A DNA stretch of 64,000 bases from Legionella parisiensis. GTDB taxonomy: Bacteria; Pseudomonadota; Gammaproteobacteria; Legionellales; Legionellaceae. The notes beneath the pieces are model-generated. The model was not told the origin of the DNA. It saw only the letters and a program-made list of their open reading frames with translations, and did not search any database. The translations under genes and the position numbers were made by a program. Below, piece after piece: positions 8,977 to 18,121 of this stretch. Numbering within the stretch: position 1 is the first letter of the stretch; every line of letters starts with the position of its first letter. The stretch covers positions 1,525,404-1,589,403 of the forward strand of contig NZ_LNYQ01000013.1 of the NCBI RefSeq assembly GCF_001467945.1, in the 5' to 3' direction.

Positions 8977-9107
8977 CACCCTTATGTAATTTTTATCCTT
9001 CAACGTTCTCAAACAGCGCATTGAATTTTCTAGCTTATTTATAAATCGAAACAGGGAAATTTGTTGATCCGATTAAATACCAAACCAATAATTTTTTGAG
9101 GTTCCTC

Positions 9108-10106
9108 ATGCGATACAAGGTAGTTTTTTTTGGTAAATATAAAGGTGGTAAAACGCAGCTTAATCGTCGCATTGCTTTACAGGAAAAATTTGAGTTTCAA
9201 TATGAACCTGGTTCTACTGTAGGTGCTGATTTTTTAACTCGAGAAATTGCTTCCGATAATACAGTGAACTTATGGGATACAGCAGGGGATGAACGATTTC
9301 AAGGGATGAGCTCTGTATTTTACAAAGGAGCTGATGTAGGCATATTTTGCATTGATTTGACTGAAGTAATTAATGAGCAAGAATTTAATAAAAGTATTCA
9401 AGAGTTTCGCGAATTTGCTCCTAATGCTCCTATTATCTGTGTTGGGACCAAATCGGATTTGGCGACAGCTGACTTGAATGCATTTAAGAAAATCAAATCA
9501 AAAGAGATTGCTCACTTTATTATTACATCAGCCAAAAATGGAGATAATGTAAATGAGCTATTTTCTATAATTACCCAGCTGTGTAAGTTAAAACAATATT
9601 CTCTTTGGGGCGAAGCGAAAGCCAGGTTGTTAGAGAGTTTAAAAGAACTACCCGATAGGAAAAAACTTTCAATTAATCAAGAGTTATTTAAACTATCGAG
9701 AGTTATATTTGTTGATACTAATAATTCCAGTGTTACCCCATTGCACAAAGCGAAAGCAATCGATGATTTTACAAATAATTGTAAAGATATTTTGGATTGT
9801 CAACATCCTAATGTGCTTCATGTAGTACTTTCGGTTGCTGCAGCAGCAGCTGCTCTCATTGTTACTGCATTAATTGGTTTTACAATTGGAGTTGCATGTA
9901 GTTGCTGGGCCGGTCCAGGCGCTTTTTTTGCCGGAATTCTAAGTGGTTATACTGCTGCATTAACTGTTGCTTCATCAAGTACGGCATTGGGCGCCGTAGC
10001 TGGAGGGCTCGCCGTATATAGTTTATTTAAACCTTCCAAAGAAATGAAGGCGCTCAATGAATTCACTGCAGAAGTATCGTCTTTAAATCCTGCAGTTATT
10101 TTATAA
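9108..10106 (+). CDS. Rab-like small GTPase with C-terminal membrane region, probable effector
   Basis: A 332-residue protein whose first 160 residues are a Ras/Rab GTPase: P-loop GKYKGGKT (9-16), switch-I Thr in GSTVGADF (T37), WDTAGDERF (56-64), GTKSD (113-117), TSAKNG (140-145). WDTAG-ERF is the Rab rather than the bacterial-GTPase form, pointing to eukaryotic origin. Asp replaces the catalytic Gln at position 61. Residues 236-307 are strongly hydrophobic, Ala/Gly-rich, probably two membrane segments replacing the prenylated tail of a true Rab. The ATG at 9108 follows GAGG (9098-9101); an upstream TTG lacks a ribosome site. Rab-like GTPases are known among Legionella effectors; secretion here is inference. 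Confidence 0.85.
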   Translation: MRYKVVFFGKYKGGKTQLNRRIALQEKFEFQYEPGSTVGADFLTREIASDNTVNLWDTAGDERFQGMSSVFYKGADVGIFCIDLTEVINEQEFNKSIQEFREFAPNAPIICVGTKSDLATADLNAFKKIKSKEIAHFIITSAKNGDNVNELFSIITQLCKLKQYSLWGEAKARLLESLKELPDRKKLSINQELFKLSRVIFVDTNNSSVTPLHKAKAIDDFTNNCKDILDCQHPNVLHVVLSVAAAAAALIVTALIGFTIGVACSCWAGPGAFFAGILSGYTAALTVASSSTALGAVAGGLAVYSLFKPSKEMKALNEFTAEVSSLNPAVIL

Positions 10107-10339
10107 TTCCTCATGGATTGAGAATTATCCTCCTCTTTCCCCCAGTCTATTTCCTTCTCGTCCTCTTCCTTGGTATCGGCTTTTACAGAGGGGGTTATAA
10201 GGAAAACAGTGTTCGCACCTATACTTTCTGTGATTTCATCATAAAATTCCTCCACTTCGTGAGGAGGAATTTTAGAGAGCTCTTTATAACGTAAAATATT
10301 TAGTATACCTTCATCATAAATTGTGTAATGTGAGATCAT
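9947..10339 (-). CDS. Small acidic hypothetical protein overlapping the GTPase 3' end
   Basis: A 130-residue frame convergent with the Rab-like gene. Residues 1-78 lie outside that gene and look protein-like: hydrophilic, acidic, with HEVEEFYDEITE and EEDEKEIDWGKEED. The last 45-50 residues are read antisense to the GTPase C-terminus. No convincing ribosome site precedes the only ATG. It may be a real short gene whose stop was lost by recombination with the GTPase end, or a remnant. No family recognised. Confidence 0.35.
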   Translation of the reverse strand: MISHYTIYDEGILNILRYKELSKIPPHEVEEFYDEITESIGANTVFLITPSVKADTKEEDEKEIDWGKEEDNSQSMRNYKITAGFKDDTSAVNSLSAFISLEGLNKLYTASPPATAPNAVLDEATVNAAV

Positions 10340-10418
10340 TTGGATTGATAATAGATATATTTGAAGATTTTATGCTAGGTAATAATAAGTAACCCTTTGT
10401 TCTCTGTATCCAGAAAGG

Positions 10419-10562
10419 ATGTCGCATTCAATCCAAGAAGGTAAAGGTACTATATTTGATTTGGAAACTATAAACGACATTTATATATATTTTAAGGACT
10501 TTGATACAGATCACCGAATCCTGCTGTTTAATGCTTTATTTTCTCCTAAAATAAGTTGCTAA
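10419..10562 (+). pseudogene. Possible remnant of a Legionella repeat protein (47 residues)
   Basis: A 47-codon frame whose residues 14-41 contain DIYIYFKDF and HRILLFNALF. This pattern resembles DILTHPKLS and NRYILFNALA in the repeat protein at 62636-64000. AAAGGATG gives a ribosome site too close to the ATG. It overlaps the 3' end of the opposite-strand SpeE-like gene by 27 nt. It could be the tail of a lost effector gene; chance resemblance is possible. Confidence 0.3.
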
Positions 10563-11294
10563 TCGCTGCCAAGTAGTTTGTCTGTAATCCCCTACATAAC
10601 CCCAGGAATCAACCCATATAATTCGCTTAAATGCTCCTGTTTCCTTTATTTTATTCATGAATTGCTCTTTATTTTTGCTTTTGGATGCAAGTATGATTAT
10701 ATTGGCGCTTTTTCTTACTGGAATAACTAGGGTATGGTTAAATTGATTTTTGACAAATTGAAAAATTGGATATTGTTCTTTTATATTGGCTAAATTGAGA
10801 GCCAAAAATCCATCTTCAGTTATTATCCTTTTGCATAAGACAAAAAAATGATCATTGGCACATTCCGGTGGAAAATGATTCGCATTATATAGATCAACAA
10901 TGAGATGAGTGAAATTTGTCTTGCATTGCTGTACATAATCCATCGCGTTTTCGTGGATAATTGCTAAATTTTTTAAGCGACCTATGATAAAAAAACGTTT
11001 AGCTATTTCAATGACCTCTTCGCTATTGTCTACAGCAACTAGAGGGGAGTCTTTTAGCATTAATGCAATTCCTGCACCACCCAATCCTAGCATACAAATA
11101 GTTCCTGGATTATTTCGGGCCATTAATGTGAGTGCTGGAAGATAGTACAAAATGGGTTTCTGGGGCTTATGACGGTTAATAACAGTCTGTAGCGCATTAC
11201 TACCTAAGGTTAACCAACGATAACAGGCATTTTGGTATACCTTATAACCTGAGGGAGAGGTATAGATGCATTTACCTAACTTTGTTCTCCACAT
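10536..11294 (-). CDS. Spermidine-synthase-like methyltransferase-fold protein
   Basis: A 252-residue protein with a Rossmann core: CMLGLGGAGIALMLKDSPLVAVDNSEEVIEIAKRFF (about residues 67-102), then IHENAMDYV and THLIVDLYNA, the order found in spermidine synthase-like (SpeE fold) proteins. The N-terminal YKVYQN..RWLTLGS-NALQTVI also fits that superfamily. The polyamine-binding YHE and GGGDG motifs of genuine SpeE are not intact (GLGGAG), so true spermidine synthesis is doubtful. It starts 1 nt after the astB stop and is the last gene of the ast operon, which suggests but does not prove a link with arginine/polyamine metabolism. Confidence 0.75.
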   Translation of the reverse strand: MWRTKLGKCIYTSPSGYKVYQNACYRWLTLGSNALQTVINRHKPQKPILYYLPALTLMARNNPGTICMLGLGGAGIALMLKDSPLVAVDNSEEVIEIAKRFFIIGRLKNLAIIHENAMDYVQQCKTNFTHLIVDLYNANHFPPECANDHFFVLCKRIITEDGFLALNLANIKEQYPIFQFVKNQFNHTLVIPVRKSANIIILASKSKNKEQFMNKIKETGAFKRIIWVDSWGYVGDYRQTTWQRLATYFRRK

Positions 11295-11295
11295 T

Positions 11296-12654
11296 TTAGC
11301 GTGTCTTCTCTAATTGGAAGGGATAAATTGATCCAAGTCTTAAAATTTGAGTTAACTCATCCAAAGCAGTAAAACATTCTTCAATCAACTGAGGATCAGC
11401 TAAGTCTGTTGCAACTAACTCCGTGCGATAGTACTTTAATACCCACTTTTCTAAGATGCTTAATAGTTCATCATTAATTAATACACCCTGGTGCATGGCT
11501 TGTAGTTCTTCGTCATTTAAGGGAACACGCAATCTCAAGCATGCTGGGCCACCACCATTGCGCATACTTTGTTTCAAGTCAAGAAAGTAGACTGAGTTAA
11601 TTGGATTGGATTCATCATATAATATTCGCTCAATACATGCCTGCACACGAGGGTTATTTTTACACTCAACAGGAGCCAGGAGGATCATGGAATTTTGATT
11701 CGTTAAACTGATAACTTGCGAATTAAAAAGATACGTTTCAACTGCATCGGTGACACTAAGCTCTTTTTGTGAAATCTGAATAATATTTAAAGAAAAAGGG
11801 GCTTTTTCACTTAACTCTTTAAGTATGGAGTTTTGTTGAAGAAAGGCTTGCTCATGAACCAAAAAAACTGATTCATTGGCGACAGATATCACATCATTAT
11901 GAAAAACTCCTTGATCAATAGCAAGAGGGTTTTGGCAAGCAAATACAACTTGGTTTTCTGATAGTTGATGTTGACGAACTATTGCTTCAGATGCCTCTCG
12001 AGTCTGTCGTGCCGGATATTTTATTGGTCCAGCTTGAGTTTGATCTCTTCCGAGAGCTTTTTTCCCATAGACAAAAAGATGAATTCCAGATTGACTATGT
12101 TTTTGACAAAGACGACTGTGATTTGCAGCACCTTCATCACCTGTAATAATTGACCGAGGCAAAATAGGATGATGATGAAAATAAGATGGATTTGCAAATA
12201 TCAACTCCAGTATTTTTTTTGAAAAATCAGCCTCATGGTGTCGGTGCAAATTACTTACAAGATTTGCAGCAGTAAAGTGAACTTTATGATCTTGTGTATC
12301 AGTGCTAGGGGAAACAGTAGCAGCATTGGCTGACCACATACTGGATGCTGAATAGCAAGCCCCTAGGAGCTCTGGAGCTGTTTTAAAAGCTTTATTAATT
12401 TGTTCTTTAGGTGTACCACAAAAACCGAGTTGATGAAGTAATTTAAGATTAGGGCGTTGGTGGGGTGGAAGTAAGCCCTGCTTTAGACCCATTTTATGAA
12501 GCAAGCGCATTTTATCCAATCCTTGCAGGGCAGCTGCTTGGGGATTGGAAGCTGCTAATGCATTATATGAAGATGCGATATTACCAGGTGCAAGTCCTGC
12601 ATAATTATGAGTAGGGCCAACCAGGCCATCCATGTTTAATTCATAAACGTTCAT
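11296..12654 (-). CDS. astB: N-succinylarginine dihydrolase
   Basis: Second enzyme of the AST pathway: converts N2-succinylarginine to N2-succinylornithine, 2 NH3 and CO2. 452 residues, the usual size (E. coli about 447). The N-terminus [22 protein letters not shown], and the blocks [46 protein letters not shown] and [14 protein letters not shown], are diagnostic. It lies 76 nt after astD and is followed immediately by the SpeE-like gene. Confidence 0.97.
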   Translation of the reverse strand: MNVYELNMDGLVGPTHNYAGLAPGNIASSYNALAASNPQAAALQGLDKMRLLHKMGLKQGLLPPHQRPNLKLLHQLGFCGTPKEQINKAFKTAPELLGACYSASSMWSANAATVSPSTDTQDHKVHFTAANLVSNLHRHHEADFSKKILELIFANPSYFHHHPILPRSIITGDEGAANHSRLCQKHSQSGIHLFVYGKKALGRDQTQAGPIKYPARQTREASEAIVRQHQLSENQVVFACQNPLAIDQGVFHNDVISVANESVFLVHEQAFLQQNSILKELSEKAPFSLNIIQISQKELSVTDAVETYLFNSQVISLTNQNSMILLAPVECKNNPRVQACIERILYDESNPINSVYFLDLKQSMRNGGGPACLRLRVPLNDEELQAMHQGVLINDELLSILEKWVLKYYRTELVATDLADPQLIEECFTALDELTQILRLGSIYPFQLEKTR

Positions 12655-12730
12655 TTTAATCTTCCGTCTTATATTTACCCTGCAACGTGTGGGGCTTAGT
12701 ACGCTCTATCCAGAGCAGCTAGATACTTTC

Positions 12731-14212
12731 TCAATAAATACCAGGTAAAATGTGTTCTGGCATCGTTAAAGAAGGTTGCTCCATACTGGCTACTGGATAA
12801 GCGCAATAATCCGCAGCAAAATAAGCGCTGGGCCTATGATTTCCACTTAATCCAACTCCGCCAAAAGGAAGGCTGCTAGCTGCGCCAGTGGTGGGTCTAT
12901 TCCAATTAATTAATCCAGCTCGAACATGGTGATAAAATTGTTGATAATGTTGCTCATTATTACTGAATAAACCCGCAACCAAACCATAGCGGGTTTGGTT
13001 GGCCAGATTGATTGCTTGTTCAAAGTGAGTATAACGGTATATCTGTACTAATGGTGCGAAAATTTCCTCATCTGGGGGATTTATAATATGAGTCATATCA
13101 ATAATACCAGGTGATAACAGGCCTGTGCGCTCAGCAATTAAATTCATGGGTAATAAAGAAACACCACCCAACTCAATCAGTTTTTTTTGGCTATGAATAT
13201 GCTTATGAGCTTGTTCATGACTAATAACTGGCCCCATAAATGGTTCTGGCTTTTGATCAAAAGGTGCGACCTTAATTGATGAACATGTTTGAATGAAACG
13301 ATTTAAGAATTCATCACCTTGCTGTGAGTCAGGAATAATGACACGTCGTGCACATGTACAGCGTTGTCCCGCAGTAATTAAGGTAGACAGCAGGGTATGA
13401 TAAACAGCCGCATTGAGATCAGTGACCTCATCAACGACTAAAGGATTATTTCCCCCCATTTCAAGAGCTAAAATTACTTCGGGTTTATTGCTAAAATGTT
13501 GGTGAATTCGTAAACCTGTCATATAGCTTCCTGTGAAATAGACGCCTTGAATGTCTTGCGTCAGTAATGCCGTCCCACAGGTGGCATCGCCTTGCAAACA
13601 ATTGATGACCCCAGAAGGGAAACCACTCTCATGCCAACACTGCATAATGAATTCCGCTACTGCAGGTGAGTGTTCACTTGGCTTATAAAGAACAGTATTA
13701 CCTGCTAGCAAAGCAGGAACTATATGTCCATTGCTTAAATGAGCTGGAAAATTAAATGCACCAAGAACGACTATAACACCATGAGGTTTAAAGCGTAGGC
13801 AGCTATTTGCTTCAGTTGTTTGAGTTATTTTTGTCCATGTTCTTTCATGATAAGCTTGAATTGATAAATTTATTTTTCCTATAACTGCATTGACCTCAGT
13901 CTGTGACTCCCATAATGGCTTTCCTGTTTCCATTGCGATTAAGTGCGCCAAGTGGTCACGATTCTTTTCAATTTGCTGGGAAAACTTTTGGGTATAATGT
14001 GCACGCACCTCAAAATCAAGCGAGGACCACGAGAAAAGTGCTTGTTGCGCTGCATGGCATGCAGCAGAAACTTCTTGTTCTGTGGCATTGTTGCCCTGCC
14101 AAAGTAACGTGCCATAACCAGGATTTATCGACTCTAGAATAGTCCCATTTCCCTTTATCCATTGGCCATTAATATAATGTCCTTTACCATGAATTACAGG
14201 CGATTTAGCCAT
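12731..14212 (-). CDS. astD: Succinylglutamate-semialdehyde dehydrogenase
   Basis: NAD(P)-dependent aldehyde dehydrogenase oxidising N-succinylglutamate semialdehyde to succinylglutamate, fourth AST step. 493 residues, equal to the family length. Visible are [30 protein letters not shown], the glutamate in LEMGGNNPL, and the catalytic cysteine in [14 protein letters not shown] and [27 protein letters not shown] near the C-terminus are AstD-type. It overlaps astA by 8 nt. Confidence 0.96.
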   Translation of the reverse strand: MAKSPVIHGKGHYINGQWIKGNGTILESINPGYGTLLWQGNNATEQEVSAACHAAQQALFSWSSLDFEVRAHYTQKFSQQIEKNRDHLAHLIAMETGKPLWESQTEVNAVIGKINLSIQAYHERTWTKITQTTEANSCLRFKPHGVIVVLGAFNFPAHLSNGHIVPALLAGNTVLYKPSEHSPAVAEFIMQCWHESGFPSGVINCLQGDATCGTALLTQDIQGVYFTGSYMTGLRIHQHFSNKPEVILALEMGGNNPLVVDEVTDLNAAVYHTLLSTLITAGQRCTCARRVIIPDSQQGDEFLNRFIQTCSSIKVAPFDQKPEPFMGPVISHEQAHKHIHSQKKLIELGGVSLLPMNLIAERTGLLSPGIIDMTHIINPPDEEIFAPLVQIYRYTHFEQAINLANQTRYGLVAGLFSNNEQHYQQFYHHVRAGLINWNRPTTGAASSLPFGGVGLSGNHRPSAYFAADYCAYPVASMEQPSLTMPEHILPGIY

Positions 14213-15248
14213 TCAACTCTCCCACATTAAGTTGTAAAGGAGCAACTCGCAGTTGATCTCCGCAAGTGACTTGCAAAAGATTGGCAGTATTTTTACTGAT
14301 AATGCACGTATTTTTTTCTTTATTAACCAAAGCGCTATTAATTGTTGCTCGGAAATCTAATTGAGTATTTGATAATAAGTAATTGGTGCTACTTACTTCA
14401 TCGCTAATATTTTTAATCGTTACAAGGTGACTTAACTCTATAGTTTTGATTTTTAGGCGAGGTACTTCAAGCGTGGGGCCTGCATCGAAAATATCAATAT
14501 ACTTGTTATAGCGAAATCCCTCTTTTAATAAAATGTTCATGGCTGTTTGTGTCGAAGGATGAGGTTGACCAATCGCTGCTTGGGCTTGAAGAGACAGCAA
14601 TTTAATATATATGGGGTTACGAGGCATTAAGTCTGCAATAAATTGTTTGTCGGTTGTCAGGGTCAGTCGATCAGCCTCTGCAAAAGACATATGAAAAAAA
14701 TGACTTCCTACATTTTCCCAAAAAGGTGATATACCATTTTTATCTGAGATTCCGCGCATTTCAGCAATGACTGTCGAAGCAAAACGTTTAGGATGCTGTG
14801 CGATAAAAAGGAAACGGGCTTTAGAAAGTAATAAACCATTTTTATGTTTTCTATACTTAGGCTCTAAAAAAAGAGTGCAGATTTCACTTCGCCCCTGATT
14901 ATCATTTACCAGACTTAAAACCTCATAATCACTACGTATATCCAATGAACGACAAATTCGCGTACGTTTGGAGATTTTATAGGAATAAAAAGGACTCTCA
15001 TGTCCAGTACATGATTCAATTCCTGAAACACCTATTATTTTTTTATTCTTGGGATTCTCTAAGACAAATAAATAATATTCATTATTGGGTTTTTCCACAC
15101 TTTTATGGAATGACTCAGTGGACCAATGAAGTCGTTTTGCTAATATTTTTTTATCTTTAGAGAGCGTTGTTAGTCCTATACCACTTTCCTCAGCCAAATG
15201 ATGAATAGCATCTAAATCTGTATTGCGAGCACTACGAAATAACATCAT
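14205..15248 (-). CDS. astA: Arginine N-succinyltransferase
   Basis: First AST enzyme, transferring succinyl from succinyl-CoA to the alpha-amino group of arginine. 347 residues with the AstA N-terminus [52 protein letters not shown] (the acyl-CoA region) and the conserved [21 protein letters not shown], then [16 protein letters not shown] and [12 protein letters not shown] single copy is present, so there is no aruF/aruG pair. It overlaps the upstream M20 gene by 17 nt and astD by 8 nt, so translation is tightly coupled. Confidence 0.96.
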   Translation of the reverse strand: MMLFRSARNTDLDAIHHLAEESGIGLTTLSKDKKILAKRLHWSTESFHKSVEKPNNEYYLFVLENPKNKKIIGVSGIESCTGHESPFYSYKISKRTRICRSLDIRSDYEVLSLVNDNQGRSEICTLFLEPKYRKHKNGLLLSKARFLFIAQHPKRFASTVIAEMRGISDKNGISPFWENVGSHFFHMSFAEADRLTLTTDKQFIADLMPRNPIYIKLLSLQAQAAIGQPHPSTQTAMNILLKEGFRYNKYIDIFDAGPTLEVPRLKIKTIELSHLVTIKNISDEVSSTNYLLSNTQLDFRATINSALVNKEKNTCIISKNTANLLQVTCGDQLRVAPLQLNVGELNG

Positions 15249-16476
15249 TTTTTAGCTCCTCTAGGCCACCTTGAGCTAAGTCAAGCAAAAGTAGGGTGCT
15301 GAGTGATGCGCGTTCAGACAAACTATCAAGCAGTATATATTCCTCGGCACTATGGATATTACCACCTCTGACTCCAAGTGTGTCTATAACTGGTAAGCCA
15401 TGCTGGGCCAAATTATTTCCATCACAACAGCCGCCACTATCTTTCCAATCTATTGATAAACCAAGCTCTTGTCCCAAATGTTGAATACGATGAAATAGGC
15501 GTTTTGTGCCCGAGCATATACGCTTTACTGGCCTGCCAAAAGTGCCGTGAACATTTAAAGAGTAACCCTGACGTTTTAATTGGCAAATAATTTTATCCAG
15601 TTCTGTTTGTACCCAAAACTCATCTTCAGGTAGGCTAATTCGGATATCAATCTGTGCCACTGCTCTGTCAGGAACCACATTGAGTGCCTCGCCACCCGCA
15701 ATTTTACCTACATTAATTGTAACTCCATCACGTTTCCCATTAAGGGCATGTACAGCACATACTGCCTCAGCTAGGTAAGAAATTGCATTTCGTCCTTCTG
15801 AAAAATCTCGCCCCGCATGGGCGGCTTTTCCTGTTGCAATAAGGGTCAATTTACCACTGCCTTTGCGGTTTTTAGCTAAAGTACCGCATGGTGTCATCGC
15901 TGGCTCATAAACTAAAGCTGCTTGATAGTTCGCTGCCAACTCATCGAAAAGCATGCTGGATGCAGGTGAGCCAATTTCCTCATCGGCATTAATTAAAACA
16001 TCCCAGCCCAGCTCAGCTGCATGTTCGCTGCCTTCAAAAACGGATAAGGCTTGTAACATCACAATGAGCCCGCCTTTCATATCAGTAACGCCAGGTCCAT
16101 TAATGCAATTATCATTGACGTACTTTAATTCTTGAAATGGATTATCTGCTGCATAAACAGTATCCATATGTCCGCAAAGTAAAACCCGTCGTTTCAAGTG
16201 TGGTCGTTTTCTAATGAATAGAGCAGATCCACAGTTTTGCGTTATTGTATTGCCGGACATATCAATAACAGATAAGGGATTTAGTTTTTTTTCCTGGATT
16301 GTATCAGCTATAGGCTTATAGACAGTTTGCAAGAGATCAGTAATTTGCGCCAATCCAGCCAAATTGGCTGTCCCAGAATTAATCTCACAAAACTGGTAAA
16401 GTTGCTTCACCATTGTTTCCTGATTATGTTTTATTATATTTATCAGTTTATTGTATGGTTTAATCACTGCTGGCAT
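15232..16476 (-). CDS. M20-family zinc peptidase (carboxypeptidase G2-like), first gene of ast operon
   Basis: A 414-residue dinuclear-zinc hydrolase with the full ligand set: His/Asp in GHMDTVY, Asp in GVTDMKGG, Glu-Glu in NADEEIGSP, and His in NIHSAEEY. KGSGKLTLIATGKAAHAGRDFSEGRNA and GGEALNVVPDRAVAQIDIR place it with the carboxypeptidase G2/glutamate carboxypeptidase group, which cleaves N-acyl glutamates. No signal peptide is seen, so it is cytoplasmic. It leads the ast operon, which has no astE (succinylglutamate desuccinylase) and no astC. It may supply the AstE reaction; this is inference. An acetylornithine deacetylase-type role is the alternative. Confidence 0.88.
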   Translation of the reverse strand: MPAVIKPYNKLINIIKHNQETMVKQLYQFCEINSGTANLAGLAQITDLLQTVYKPIADTIQEKKLNPLSVIDMSGNTITQNCGSALFIRKRPHLKRRVLLCGHMDTVYAADNPFQELKYVNDNCINGPGVTDMKGGLIVMLQALSVFEGSEHAAELGWDVLINADEEIGSPASSMLFDELAANYQAALVYEPAMTPCGTLAKNRKGSGKLTLIATGKAAHAGRDFSEGRNAISYLAEAVCAVHALNGKRDGVTINVGKIAGGEALNVVPDRAVAQIDIRISLPEDEFWVQTELDKIICQLKRQGYSLNVHGTFGRPVKRICSGTKRLFHRIQHLGQELGLSIDWKDSGGCCDGNNLAQHGLPVIDTLGVRGGNIHSAEEYILLDSLSERASLSTLLLLDLAQGGLEELKNDVIS

Positions 16477-16594
16477 ATGGACTTATAACTAAAAAATACA
16501 GAATAGCTGAAATTAATGTACTTAACAATGCATGCTCCAAGTTGTACAACGAAGAAAAAAAGATTGGAATTTATATTGAGATTAGTAAATCCTG

Positions 16595-16620
16595 TCCTCC
16601 GAATACTTAGACTCGGAGGA
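16595..16620. terminator. Hairpin between the ast operon promoter region and the coiled-coil gene
   Basis: Arms TCCTCCGA (16595-16602) and TCGGAGGA (16613-16620) lie just downstream of the coiled-coil gene on the minus strand. No T-run is present, so the terminator call is tentative. The rest of 16477-16649 shows no gene; it must hold the ast operon promoter, which I could not place. Confidence 0.45.
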
Positions 16621-16649
16621 ATTTGAATTTGAAACTTAAAATTTATTAT

Positions 16650-17957
16650 TTAAAGTATTGGAGACGATTGTGGATTTTGTTTGGGCGCCGGGTTATTTAT
16701 TGGCCATATTTGTGGAAGGGCCATTATTCCGAATTTACTAAGTAATCCTTCATGTTTTACCTGCTCTTCGCTTTTAGTTGGGTGTAATTCTGGATGGACA
16801 CAGATGTCTACACGCCGATCAAGGCCCTGCAAACGTTGGAGTTGTTTTTCCTGGAGTTCTAATAGCTTATTAAAACGCTCTGTACTGGCTTTTAATTCGG
16901 ATTTTACCTCAGAAAGTTCAGACTCTGCTTTACTAATACGTTCTGCTACTTGGTCAAAACTAGTTGTTTTATCCATTAAAAAAGCATCTAATTTTTCGTG
17001 AAAAGCTTGTCGCTGACTGGAGTCACTAATCGCCGCACTGGTGAGCGCTTTTACAGTGCCCTCTAATGTGCTGGCTATGCTTTTTGCCTTCTCTACTTCA
17101 ACTCCCATAGATTTTCTAACTTCTGATAACTCAGAAGTTTTTTGAGACAATAACAATAAGCTTCTTGAGTGTAAATCTCGAACTTTTTCAAGCTCTTTTT
17201 GATTGGCTTCAAATTGCACACTTTGCTTATCCAGATCGAGCTTAAGCGATGATGCTATTTTTTCAAGATCTTCCTTATTCCTTCGAAGTAATTTTTCAGT
17301 TTCAATATAAACTTCCACCTGAGTGCTTAACGTTTCAACTTCTTCGTTAAGTCGTGTAATATTTTTAGCAAGCTTTTCATTTTCCTCTTTAAACTTATCT
17401 ATTTCAGTGGCTAATTTTTTACGAATTGAATCTAATGCTCCAATAGTCAGTTCAAGAATTTCTGCAACTCCAAAAATTCCTTCTTTTAATTTTTGAGCAA
17501 TGTTTTTGGTATGGTAATGATGGTCATCCAGAACAATACCACTTGTCGTGTATGCTAAAACGCTTACACCACTAATCGTTACTAGAAATCCAATATGAGC
17601 TGCAGCTCCTATAATTAGGGTTGGTCCTGATATGGCAACCCCCCCTACGATTCTTTGCCAAAGGGGCAACTCACCCCAAAACGCAGCAGCACGTGAAATA
17701 AGACTTGGATTATCTTGTAAACTATCCACTATAGCGCCTAAACTTTTTTTGACTTGTGATAAATGTTCTTGAGTTAAAGCGATGCTTTGCAAACTATCAA
17801 GATCAGTTTTAGATGAATCTGGGTCTAACAATAATTGTTTTGCTGCATCAGAAAAATTCATCTGCGATAAAGCTTTTTCCACAACCACTCTATTTGTAGT
17901 AGGAGGGTTTGTTTCATTCTTTATAATTACATCAAGTTCTAGTTCATTAGTAGACAT
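16650..17957 (-). CDS. LegC-like protein: membrane hairpin plus long coiled coil, probable effector
   Basis: A 435-residue protein. Residues about 1-90 are polar; about 100-145 hold two hydrophobic segments (IVGGVAISGPTLIIGAAAH, IGFLVTISGVSVLAYTTSG); residues 150-400 are nearly continuous heptad-rich helix (many L/E/K, for example EENEKLAKNITRLNEEVETL). The architecture resembles the Legionella LegC7/YlfA and LegC2/YlfB effectors, which insert in vacuole membranes and act on host SNARE-mediated traffic; this assignment is from architecture and recollection only. AGCAGGTG precedes the ATG. Next to another probable effector gene, with 160 nt between them. Confidence 0.65.
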   Translation of the reverse strand: MSTNELELDVIIKNETNPPTTNRVVVEKALSQMNFSDAAKQLLLDPDSSKTDLDSLQSIALTQEHLSQVKKSLGAIVDSLQDNPSLISRAAAFWGELPLWQRIVGGVAISGPTLIIGAAAHIGFLVTISGVSVLAYTTSGIVLDDHHYHTKNIAQKLKEGIFGVAEILELTIGALDSIRKKLATEIDKFKEENEKLAKNITRLNEEVETLSTQVEVYIETEKLLRRNKEDLEKIASSLKLDLDKQSVQFEANQKELEKVRDLHSRSLLLLSQKTSELSEVRKSMGVEVEKAKSIASTLEGTVKALTSAAISDSSQRQAFHEKLDAFLMDKTTSFDQVAERISKAESELSEVKSELKASTERFNKLLELQEKQLQRLQGLDRRVDICVHPELHPTKSEEQVKHEGLLSKFGIMALPQIWPINNPAPKQNPQSSPIL

Positions 17958-18121
17958 AACACCTGCTCCCTGTGTTTAAGAATCTCCCTGTAAATTCTAT
18001 TTTTAACCACAAAAGCATCAATAAGCAAGTAAAAAATTTGTTCCAATAGAGTTATTTAAAACAATTTGCTGTATGCAACTTATCTACCTGGGTTTGTAGT
18101 ATTGATTATAAAAAGTACTTT

